DNA of 11,108 nucleotides from Bryobacterales bacterium. Its GTDB lineage: Bacteria > Acidobacteriota > Terriglobia > Bryobacterales > Bryobacteraceae. Positions 1 to 6,358 of the stretch are shown here, piece by piece. The stretch spans positions 23,376 through 34,483 of the forward strand of contig PLMF01000413.1 in NCBI GenBank assembly GCA_003142355.1, in the 5' to 3' direction. Positions within the stretch are counted from its first letter, which is position 1, and every line of letters begins with the position of its first letter. The notes beneath the pieces were generated by a model. The model was not told the DNA's origin. It was given only the letters and a program-made list of their open reading frames with translations, and searched no databases. The position numbers and the translations under genes are program-made.

Positions 1-450
1 GTGGTCCGCGCCGCGCGCGAAAAGAATCTCGACCCCTACTTGCTGGCCGGCCTGATCCGCCAGGAATCGGAGTTCGACCCCCAGGCGCGCTCCCACGCCA
101 ACGCCTTCGGCCTCACCCAGGTGCGCCCCGCCACTGGCCGCCTCTTCGCCCGCCAGGCCGGCATCGCGCGCTTCAGCAGCCGGCTGTTGTTCCAGCCCGC
201 GGCCAACCTGAAGATCGGCGTTTCGATCTTCGCTTCCATGCTCGAGAAGAACGGCGGAAACCTCGAGCAGACGCTGGCCGCCTACAACGCCGGTCCCACC
301 CGGGTGGCCGATTGGCTCGGGTGGAACACCTACCGCGAGCCCGCCGAGTTCGTGGAATCCATCCCCTTCACCGAAACTCGCGATTACGTGCAGGCCGTCC
401 TGCGCAACGCCGACCTCTATCGCCGGTTGTACGGCCCTGCGCTACAGTAG
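1..450 (+). CDS. Lytic transglycosylase, SLT catalytic domain (3' part of gene)
   Basis: This is the C-terminal part of a soluble lytic transglycosylase of the Slt type, which cleaves the MurNAc-GlcNAc bond of peptidoglycan in the periplasm and forms 1,6-anhydro ends. The visible 149 residues hold the lysozyme-like fold: the catalytic glutamate is E22 in RQESEF, followed by GLTQV (37-41), AYNAGP (94-99) and the C-terminal TRDYV (126-130). These match the ES, GLMQ, AYNAGP and ET-x-x-YV motifs of the family. The window opens inside the gene. The GTG at position 1 is most likely an internal Val codon, because family members normally carry a long N-terminal helical region and a signal peptide. 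The stop is TAG at 448-450, four bases before the next start, so the two genes may be co-transcribed. The family is secure; the subfamily is not. Confidence 0.9.
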   Translation: MVRAAREKNLDPYLLAGLIRQESEFDPQARSHANAFGLTQVRPATGRLFARQAGIARFSSRLLFQPAANLKIGVSIFASMLEKNGGNLEQTLAAYNAGPTRVADWLGWNTYREPAEFVESIPFTETRDYVQAVLRNADLYRRLYGPALQ

Positions 451-454
451 ATAG

Positions 455-1228
455 GTGCAACGTCGAACATTCCTGACTCTTCCCATAGGAGCCACTCCCA
501 TGCAGGCGCAGTCGTCCCCCGCCAACCAGCGCGTAATCATCGAGCTTCGCTATTTCCGCATGCGCAACGGGCGCCAGGTGGAGCGCACCACCGAGTATCT
601 GCGGCGCGGCCTGTTGCCCGCGTCCGAACGGGCCGGTATCCGGCCGGTCGGATGCTTCAACGCCGTCATCGCACCCGACAGTCCCTTCATCCTCACGCTG
701 GCCAGCTACCCATCCCTGGCCACCCTCGAAACCGCTCGCGAGAAGCTCGCCGCCGACAAGGAGTTTCTGGCGGCGGCCGATGAGTATAATTCCATGACCG
801 AGCTCAGCTACATCCGCATGGAGAGCTCGCTGCTGTGGGCCTTCCCCTCGATGCCCACCGTGGCGGTGCCTCCGGCCGGCGAGAATCGCGCCGCGCGCAT
901 CTTCGAGTTGCGCACCTACGAGGCCCCCAACGATCAGGCCCTGGCGCGCAAGATCAAGATGTTTGGCGATGGCGAGATCGATATTTTCCGCCGCTCCGGC
1001 ATGTTGACCGTATTCTTCGGCCAGACCATCGTTGGGAGCCGCATGCCCAACCTCACCTACATGCTGGCCTACGACGATCTGACGGCACGGGACAAAACCT
1101 GGCGCGCATTCTCCGCCGATCCCGACTGGCAGAAGCTGCGCGCCACGCCCGGCCTGTCGGACGCCGAAACTGTAAGCAATATCAGCAACGCGATTCTGCG
1201 CCCCCTGCCCTTTTCGCCGATCCGCTAG
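455..1228 (+). CDS. NIPSNAP family protein, two tandem domains, Tat-like signal
   Basis: A 257-residue protein with two copies of the NIPSNAP (dimeric alpha/beta barrel-like) domain. Copy one is at about 27-125 and opens with RVIIELRYF; copy two is at about 147-253 and opens with RIFELRTYE. The IELRYF/FELRTY openings and the later hydrophobic strands (FILTLASY, LTYMLAYDD) are what identify the family. The biochemical role of NIPSNAP proteins in bacteria is not settled, so none is assigned. The GTG start at 455 is chosen because it places an RRTFL twin-arginine motif at residues 3-7, as in many acidobacterial members. The following hydrophobic stretch is short, so export by Tat is likely but not certain. 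No good ribosome binding site precedes it. A TACAGT at 443-448 could be a -10 box giving a nearly leaderless transcript. Confidence 0.85.
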   Translation: MQRRTFLTLPIGATPMQAQSSPANQRVIIELRYFRMRNGRQVERTTEYLRRGLLPASERAGIRPVGCFNAVIAPDSPFILTLASYPSLATLETAREKLAADKEFLAAADEYNSMTELSYIRMESSLLWAFPSMPTVAVPPAGENRAARIFELRTYEAPNDQALARKIKMFGDGEIDIFRRSGMLTVFFGQTIVGSRMPNLTYMLAYDDLTARDKTWRAFSADPDWQKLRATPGLSDAETVSNISNAILRPLPFSPIR

Positions 1229-1245
1229 CCACAAAAGCAACCAAA

Positions 1246-1351
1246 AGTGGGGCGGACGCCCTCGTCCGCGCCGGACCCCTTGGTCCGGCTCTTCCTGCGT
1301 TCGAGTCGGTCGACCAGGGGGTCGACCGCGGGCCAGGGGGCCCGCCCCACT
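1246..1351. repeat. Compound palindromic (REP/MITE-like) element with four internal hairpins
   Basis: This fills most of the 147-base gap between the NIPSNAP and iron-sulfur genes. A perfect 10-bp terminal inverted repeat (AGTGGGGCGG at 1246-1255, CCGCCCCACT at 1342-1351) encloses four stem-loops. They are GGACG/CGTCC (1254-1258 with 1263-1267), CCGGACC/GGTCCGG (1271-1277 with 1282-1288), CGGTCGACC/GGTCGACCG (1307-1315 with 1320-1328) and CGGGCC/GGCCCG (1329-1334 with 1339-1344). Each of the four loops is four bases, and two are AGGG. The element holds no open reading frame of its own. It looks like a dispersed non-coding palindromic repeat, and it could also act as a transcription terminator or mRNA stabiliser for the upstream gene. 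No T-run follows it. Confidence 0.8.
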
Positions 1352-1360
1352 AATACGCGC

Positions 1361-1366
1361 TAGAAT
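1361..1366 (+). promoter_or_regulatory. Possible -10 box for the iron-sulfur gene
   Basis: TAGAAT lies nine bases before the ATG at 1376 and matches the TATAAT consensus at five of six positions. Transcription would start almost on the ATG, and there is no Shine-Dalgarno sequence between them, which suggests a leaderless mRNA. The -35 position falls inside the palindromic element and has no TTGACA-like hexamer, so support is weak. Confidence 0.35.
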
Positions 1367-1375
1367 CAGACTCTC

Positions 1376-2509
1376 ATGCAGACCACCACATCCGAATCTC
1401 TGTATCGTCGGTTGCAGCAGCACCTGGACCGCATGCCGGTTGGCTTTCCGGCCACTCAATCCGGGGTCGAGATCCGGATACTGCAGCGGCTGTTTACTCC
1501 CGAACAGGCCGAGATCGCGCTGGAATTGAGCGCCATCCCCGAGCCCGCCGCCGCCATCTACAAGCGCCTCAAATCGCGCATGACTCTCCCCGAGCTGAAG
1601 CAGAAGCTGGGTGAGATGGGGAAGAAGGGGAACATCCTGGCTTGGCCCATCGGGGGAGAAGTCCACTACGCCAAGATGATCTTTGTCATCGGCATGTACG
1701 AGCGCCAGTTGAAGACGCTGACGCCCGAATTCGAGCGCGACACCCGGCAGTACATGGAAGAAGCCTTCGGACAGGCATTCCACAGCAAGAAGACCACGCA
1801 ATTGCGCGTCGTGCCGGTGAACAAGCGGATTCCCGTCGAGCGCAGCGTCACCACCTACGATCAGATCCGCGCCCACGTGGAAGCGTCGCCCGGGCCTTTT
1901 GCCACCATCACGTGCATCTGCCGCCACGGCAGGGACCTGGTGGGCGAAAGCTGCAAGCAGACCAAGCACCGCGACAACTGCCTGATGATCGGTAGGGCGG
2001 CGCGGTGGGCCGCGGATTCCGGCACGGGGCGGGCGGTCAGCCGCGAAGAGATGCTCGACCTGCTCGACCGGGCCGACAAGGAGGGTCTCGTCCTCGAGCC
2101 CGAAAACACCAAGTCCCCGATGTTTGTCTGCTGCTGCTGCGGGTGCTGCTGCAACGTGCTGCAGTCGGCGAAGCGCCTCCCCAATCCGGCCGAATACTTC
2201 AGCTCCAATTTCCATGCCGTCGTGGACGCGGACACTTGCGAATCCTGCGGGACCTGCGAGGTGCGGTGCCAGATGGAGGCGATCTCGAGCCCCGAAGGCA
2301 AGGCCGTGGTGGACCGTTTGCGCTGCATTGGCTGCGCGCTGTGCGTGACCACCTGCCCCTCCGGTGCGCTGCGGCTCGAGCCCAACGAAAAGCCCGGAAT
2401 CCCGCCCGACGACACCAAGGCGCTTTATATTCAGATGTTGCACGACCGCTACGGCCCATGGGGAATGGCGAAAATTGGGATGAGGAAAATGCTGGGCCTG
2501 AAAATCTGA
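1376..2509 (+). CDS. Cysteine-rich 4Fe-4S dicluster ferredoxin-type protein
   Basis: A 377-residue cytoplasmic protein with no signal peptide or membrane helix. The C-terminal region is a two-cluster ferredoxin domain: C288-x2-C291-x2-C294-x3-C298 and C317-x2-C320-x2-C323-x3-C327, the second followed by the usual Pro. Before it lie two unusual cysteine groups: C180-x-C182-x10-C193-x8-C202 (in TCICRHGRDL...), and a run CCCCGCCC at 252-259. Residues about 30-100 (IRILQRLFTPEQAEIALELS onward) look like a winged-helix module. The role is probably electron transfer or redox sensing; the partner is unknown and not encoded next door. The same architecture occurs in uncharacterised 4Fe-4S proteins of anaerobes and soil bacteria. 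ATG 1376 follows a possible -10 box with no clear ribosome binding site. The stop TGA (2507-2509) overlaps the next ATG by one base. Confidence 0.85.
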   Translation: MQTTTSESLYRRLQQHLDRMPVGFPATQSGVEIRILQRLFTPEQAEIALELSAIPEPAAAIYKRLKSRMTLPELKQKLGEMGKKGNILAWPIGGEVHYAKMIFVIGMYERQLKTLTPEFERDTRQYMEEAFGQAFHSKKTTQLRVVPVNKRIPVERSVTTYDQIRAHVEASPGPFATITCICRHGRDLVGESCKQTKHRDNCLMIGRAARWAADSGTGRAVSREEMLDLLDRADKEGLVLEPENTKSPMFVCCCCGCCCNVLQSAKRLPNPAEYFSSNFHAVVDADTCESCGTCEVRCQMEAISSPEGKAVVDRLRCIGCALCVTTCPSGALRLEPNEKPGIPPDDTKALYIQMLHDRYGPWGMAKIGMRKMLGLKI

Positions 2510-3708
2510 TGTGGGGCAGATTGTCAATCTGCGGCGGGTTGGCAACCCGCCAGCGTCTCCTCCTGACCACTCTCGTCCTGTGTGCGCCACAGGTTTTCGC
2601 CGACACCTATCCCCGGCAGGCGGGCATCGACGCGCAGCATTACGTCTTTCGCGTCACGCTCAACGACGACAACGATGAGATTGTGGGCGAGACCACCGTC
2701 GATCTGCGCTTCGTCCAGGACGGCGTAACCGAGTTCGCGCTCGATCTGGCGTCGGCGGCCGACGGCAAGGGCATGACCGTCTCGGAGGTGACATCGGGCG
2801 GCGCGCCCGTGCCATATGTGCATCGGACCGATCGCTTGGTGATGACGCTCTCGTCGGCGCCCAAGGCCGGGGAGCGCAGGCAGTTCACCGTGCAGTATCG
2901 CGGCATTCCCGCCGACGGGCCGCACATGCCCAGCAACAAGTACGGCGAGCGCACGTTCTTCAGCGCCAACTGGCCCGACAAGGCGCGCCAGTGGCTGCCC
3001 ATGATCGACCATCCCTACGACAAGGCGACCAGCGAATTCCTGGTCACGGCGCCCGCCCGGTACCAGGTGGTGGCCAATGGCCTGCTTCAGGAACAAATCG
3101 ACCTGGGAGACGGCCGGCGCCTCACGCACTGGAAACAGTCCGTGCCCATCGCCTCGTGGCTGAATAATATCGGCGTCGCGCAGTTCGCCTCCCGGCACTT
3201 CGGCGTAGCCGCGGGCGTTCCGCTCGAAACCTGGGTCTTCCATCAGGATCGAGATGCCGGCATTGCCACCTTCGAATCCCCCACGCGGCAGGCGATTGAG
3301 TTCTACAGCCATCGCATCGGACCCTACCCGTACGAGAAACTCGCGGACGTCGAGGCCGCCGGTATTGGCGGCGGCATGGAGCATGCCAGCGACGATTTCC
3401 GCCAGGTGATGGAAGAAATTTCGGGCGCCGATCTCGGATGGTTCTTCCGCCAATGGCTGTACCGCGCCGGTTCGCCCGTGGTCGAGGGCGGATGGCGATA
3501 CAACGCCGCCGCCAAGAAAATCGAGATCGAACTGGCCCAGACCCAGCCCGGCGATGCCTTCCGGTTGCCGCTCGAAGTGGGCGTTGCCAAGATCGAAATG
3601 ACCCGCAAACAGCAGCGCTTCGAGATCCCGGCGGACCAGGAGCCGGCGGAGCTGTCGCTCGATCCCAACACCTGGATACTCATGGACGCACATTTCGGCA
3701 AGAAGTGA
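2509..3708 (+). CDS. M1 aminopeptidase-like protein lacking the zinc-binding core
   Basis: A 399-residue secreted protein related to peptidase family M1 (gluzincin aminopeptidases). The N-terminal beta domain (about 40-280) and the GGGMEH substrate motif (287-292) are present. The sequence then passes directly from MEHAS to DDFRQVMEE, a segment that in M1 proteins lies well after the active site. The HExxH-x18-E zinc motif and most of the catalytic helices are missing with the frame kept, so the protein is about 150 residues short and should not be a peptidase. The C-terminal part (GWFFRQWLYRAGSP onward, then a beta domain) is intact. ATG 2509 overlaps the previous stop, but its first residues, MWGRLSICGGLATR, are encoded by a palindromic repeat. 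TTG 2539 would give a cleaner signal peptide (ATRQRLLLTTLVLCAPQVFA). It may be a pseudogene, a pseudoenzyme or an assembly collapse. Confidence 0.8.
   Translation: MWGRLSICGGLATRQRLLLTTLVLCAPQVFADTYPRQAGIDAQHYVFRVTLNDDNDEIVGETTVDLRFVQDGVTEFALDLASAADGKGMTVSEVTSGGAPVPYVHRTDRLVMTLSSAPKAGERRQFTVQYRGIPADGPHMPSNKYGERTFFSANWPDKARQWLPMIDHPYDKATSEFLVTAPARYQVVANGLLQEQIDLGDGRRLTHWKQSVPIASWLNNIGVAQFASRHFGVAAGVPLETWVFHQDRDAGIATFESPTRQAIEFYSHRIGPYPYEKLADVEAAGIGGGMEHASDDFRQVMEEISGADLGWFFRQWLYRAGSPVVEGGWRYNAAAKKIEIELAQTQPGDAFRLPLEVGVAKIEMTRKQQRFEIPADQEPAELSLDPNTWILMDAHFGKK
2516..2551. repeat. Two abutting perfect palindromes at a gene start
   Basis: Two inverted repeats lie end to end. GCAGATTG/CAATCTGC (2516-2523 with 2525-2532) and GGCGGGTTG/CAACCCGCC (2533-2541 with 2543-2551) each have a single central base. 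The preceding GTGGGGC (2511-2517) resembles the GTGGGGCGG end of the element at 1246-1351. The unit begins right after the iron-sulfur gene's stop codon and is read through in the frame of the M1-like gene. Confidence 0.75.
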
Positions 3709-3750
3709 GCCGCGGGGAACCGCCGCGCCTCCGATGGCGTCGAATCACAC

Positions 3751-5241
3751 ATGCGATTACTCGTTGCTGTTCTCTCCTGTACTTTCATCTCTTCGTGTTT
3801 CGCCGCGGACCCATCGCTGACCATCTACAACCAGCAATTCGCCGTGGTTCGTGAGACCGTTCCCCTCAACCTGAAGCAGGGAACCAATCAAATCGAATTC
3901 AACGGCGCAACCGCTCTGCTGGAGCCGGACTCCGTCATGTTGCGCGACCCCAGCGGCCGGCGCGTGCTGCGAATCCTGGAACAGAACTATCGGGCCGACC
4001 CGGTTTCGCTCGATGCGCTCATGAAGCGCTACGAGGGCCAGACCATCGAGTTCCAGGTCCGCAACGGAGACAAGGTCGAAACCGTGACCGGCAAGATCGT
4101 TCGGGCCGGAGGCGCGATGCAGCCCATGTCGAATCGCATGGCCTACCCGAATGCCTACGCGATGTCCCAGCCTTCCATGATGCAAGCGCTCATCGAGGTG
4201 GCCGGCAAGCTGCGCTTCGATCTGCCGGGCGTGCCGCTATTCCCCGGCCTGGGCGCCGGAATGATCCTGAAACCGACGCTCGATTGGACCATCGAGACGG
4301 ACCGCGCCGGAGCGGTGGATGCCGAGCTGGCCTACGTTTCGGGCGGGTTCGATTGGAACGCGGATTACAACCTGGTGCAGGGCGATTCCAGTGCGCTCGA
4401 CATCATCGGCTGGGTGACCATGGAGAACCGCAGCGGCAGGGAGTTCGAAAACGCGCGCGTGAAGCTCATGGCCGGCGATGTCAACAAGATTCAAACGCAA
4501 CCGAATGCGTTCAGGTCCGGAGGCGCTATAGGAGGCATCGTCGGCGGAATGCCCGGCGCCCCACCGGTGACCGAGAAGACCTTCGACGAGTACCACCTCT
4601 ACACCCTGCAACGCCCGGTAACCATTCACGACCGGGAGACCAAGCAGGTGGAGTTCGTCCGCGCGGCCGGCGTGAAATCCGACGTCATCTACATCTACGA
4701 CGGCGCCAAAATCGACACCAACCGCTACCAGGGCTGGAATCCGGACATGATCCGCAACGATTCCGGCTACGGCGCGCAGTCCAACCCCAAGGTCTGGGTG
4801 ATGCGCGAGTTTGTCAACTCCGATGCCAATCGCCTCGGCATGCCGCTCCCCAAGGGAAAAGTGCGCTTCTACCGCCGCGACACCGACGGGCGGCTGGAGT
4901 TCACCGGCGAGGACACCATCGATCACACGCCCAAGGACGAAAAGATCCGCGTCTTCACCGGCGCCGCCTTCGACCTGACGGGCGAGCGGAAGCGGACCAT
5001 CTTTCAAAATGACATGGGCCGGCGCATCATCGACGAAGCCTTCGAAATCAAGGTGCGCAACCACAAGAAGGAGCCGGTGGAAGTGAGGGTGGTCGAGCAC
5101 CTCTATCGCGGGACCAGTTGGGACATTTCGACCAGCTCCATGCCCTTCACCAAGACCGACTCGCAGACCATCGAATTCCGCGCCCCGCTGCCGCCCGGCG
5201 AGGAGAAGACCATCACCTACGCGGCGCACTATACGTGGTAG
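3751..5241 (+). CDS. Secreted DUF4139 domain-containing protein
   Basis: A 496-residue exported protein of the DUF4139 family, whose function is not established. Residues 1-19 (MRLLVAVLSCTFISSCFAA) are a signal peptide. Cleavage may follow AA19, but ISSC at 13-16 also fits a lipobox, so it could be a lipoprotein anchored at C16. Residues about 20-150 form the N-terminal beta region (LTIYNQQFAVVRETVPLNLKQG); about 190-496 is the DUF4139 domain, ending with the typical SQTIEFRAPLPPGEEKTITY. A Gly/Met/Pro-rich insert at 256-272 looks disordered. ATG 3751 is the only start that gives a full signal sequence; there is no in-frame ATG in the gap and no clear ribosome binding site. It lies 42 bases after the M1-like gene, so the two are probably transcribed together. 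Its 3' end overlaps the convergent VanZ-like gene by 29 bp. Confidence 0.9.
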   Translation: MRLLVAVLSCTFISSCFAADPSLTIYNQQFAVVRETVPLNLKQGTNQIEFNGATALLEPDSVMLRDPSGRRVLRILEQNYRADPVSLDALMKRYEGQTIEFQVRNGDKVETVTGKIVRAGGAMQPMSNRMAYPNAYAMSQPSMMQALIEVAGKLRFDLPGVPLFPGLGAGMILKPTLDWTIETDRAGAVDAELAYVSGGFDWNADYNLVQGDSSALDIIGWVTMENRSGREFENARVKLMAGDVNKIQTQPNAFRSGGAIGGIVGGMPGAPPVTEKTFDEYHLYTLQRPVTIHDRETKQVEFVRAAGVKSDVIYIYDGAKIDTNRYQGWNPDMIRNDSGYGAQSNPKVWVMREFVNSDANRLGMPLPKGKVRFYRRDTDGRLEFTGEDTIDHTPKDEKIRVFTGAAFDLTGERKRTIFQNDMGRRIIDEAFEIKVRNHKKEPVEVRVVEHLYRGTSWDISTSSMPFTKTDSQTIEFRAPLPPGEEKTITYAAHYTW

Positions 5242-6358
5242 TGCGGCTGCTCAGCCGCCACAGCACCAGGGCCATGAGCAGCGCCACAACGGAATCCGTG
5301 ATTTCGGGAGACCGGCCGGGCAGGTATCGTTGGATCGCTTCCAGGACCGCCAACGAGCCTGCAACCGCTACCGCGGCCCGCGCATAAGAAATGCCCTGGG
5401 TGTGAAATAGCCAAACCAAAGCGCCGTACTCGAAGGCCTTTCGAAGCAAAATGATGGCGGCGGACTGGCGCTCGGAGTCGAACGTGGCGGCGAAGGGAAT
5501 CCAGGAAAAGGGGTGCGGCGTGTCCGCCAAACGGAAGGGGCTCAACTCGCGCAGCACCGTGGCGGAAGCCAGCAGAAATACGCCCGCGCGCAGCCGTCTT
5601 CTCTCCGGCAGCAGGCTCCACAACAGCAGCGCCAGGGCGGCGCCCAGCGCTTCGCTGAGGGTGACCGAGCGTTCCACAATGAAAAGCCGCAGCGGCAGGC
5701 AGGCCATCGCCGCCAGCAGCCACCGCGGGCGCATACGGCCAAGAAACGCTTCCAGAACCAGCGCCGCTGCCAGCCATTCGGCGGCGTTGGCCCAGACTTC
5801 CCCCGCGGAAAAGGAAGCGGTTCCGGCCAGCAGCTTGAGCGAGGCGCGTAGTTTCGTCTGGCTGAGCACCGGGAAGAACGGATAGAGCTGGTAGCTCGCC
5901 CAGCAAGCCGCCAGCAGCAGGCCGGCGGGGCCGTGCCGTCCCATCTTGCGGCGCGCCAGACTCTCGAGCTCGGGATGGAAAACCAGCGCCGCCATCGCGC
6001 CGGCGGCGGCGCCGGTCACGTCACAGAGTACGTCAAAGAGGTCGCACGTCCGGCCAGGGTCGTAGATCTGAAGCATTTCCATGCTGGCGGAAAGCCCCAG
6101 CGCAATGAGCAGCGCCGCATCGAACGCCACTAATCGTCCATGACGCCGGGCCGCTGCCAGAAACGCGGCCATCCCCAGTGGAAAGTAGAGCAGCAGATTG
6201 ATGGCGGCGTCGCGCAGCAGGAATCGATCGATGCCCTGGGGCCAAGCGTGCAGCAGCACCCACAGCGGGTTTGCGCCGGAGCGGTCGAAATCGAAATGCC
6301 AGGGGTAGAGGGAACCGTAGACGATCAGCGCGATGACCAGCAGCAGCAGACGGTACAC
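5213..6358 (-). CDS. VanZ-like multi-pass membrane protein with repeated VanZ units
   Basis: A 381-residue inner-membrane protein with many hydrophobic helices. The first unit is a standard VanZ-like domain: LYPWHF (17-22) after helix one, then NLLLYFPLG (54-62) and ExxQxYxPGRxxDxxD at 94-109. The last unit carries the same signature with identical spacing at 340-355 (E340, Q343, Y345, PGR 347-349, E352, D355). LYPF (158-161) and LSPF (272-275) echo LYPW and suggest three repeats, the middle one degenerate. VanZ confers low-level teicoplanin resistance in enterococci; the role of most homologues is unknown and resistance should not be assumed. The GTG start at 6358 is chosen because TAGTG joins it to the stop of the upstream small membrane gene. 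The C-terminal tail (WRLSSR onward) is encoded by a palindrome and by the antisense of the DUF4139 gene end. Confidence 0.82.
   Translation of the reverse strand: MYRLLLLVIALIVYGSLYPWHFDFDRSGANPLWVLLHAWPQGIDRFLLRDAAINLLLYFPLGMAAFLAAARRHGRLVAFDAALLIALGLSASMEMLQIYDPGRTCDLFDVLCDVTGAAAGAMAALVFHPELESLARRKMGRHGPAGLLLAACWASYQLYPFFPVLSQTKLRASLKLLAGTASFSAGEVWANAAEWLAAALVLEAFLGRMRPRWLLAAMACLPLRLFIVERSVTLSEALGAALALLLWSLLPERRRLRAGVFLLASATVLRELSPFRLADTPHPFSWIPFAATFDSERQSAAIILLRKAFEYGALVWLFHTQGISYARAAVAVAGSLAVLEAIQRYLPGRSPEITDSVVALLMALVLWRLSSRTTTYSAPRR
5243..5258. repeat. Short perfect palindrome between convergent genes
   Basis: GCGGCTG (5243-5249) and CAGCCGC (5252-5258) pair perfectly around a two-base centre, with loosely matched flanks (GTG / CAC at 5259-5261 with one extra base). 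It lies just after the DUF4139 stop codon and inside the last codons of the VanZ-like gene. It could be a dispersed palindromic repeat, a two-way terminator, or both. No T-tract follows on either strand. Confidence 0.6.

Noticed and set aside
2127..2163. TGC-rich run in the iron-sulfur gene considered as a sequencing slip or simple repeat
   Set aside because: The reading frame continues correctly into two intact ferredoxin motifs, and a Cys run at this place is recalled from homologues, so it looks genuine.
2005..2508. Upstream extension of the M1-like reading frame into the iron-sulfur gene
   Set aside because: It would run in another frame of the ferredoxin coding region, with Arg-rich shadow composition, and would bury the signal peptide inside the protein.
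368..2590. A 740-codon open frame on the - strand across the NIPSNAP and iron-sulfur genes
   Set aside because: It is antisense to two well-supported genes in high-GC DNA, has low-complexity Arg/Gly/Ala/His composition and no recognisable domain, and crosses the palindromic element.
2524..3693. A 389-codon open frame on the - strand opposite the M1-like gene
   Set aside because: It is a mirror frame of a gene with clear M1 homology and a signal peptide; no family features were seen.
5213..6358. VanZ-like gene as an antibiotic-resistance determinant
   Set aside because: Only fold-level similarity to VanZ is visible, there is no vanHAX context, and the gene sits in a housekeeping operon.
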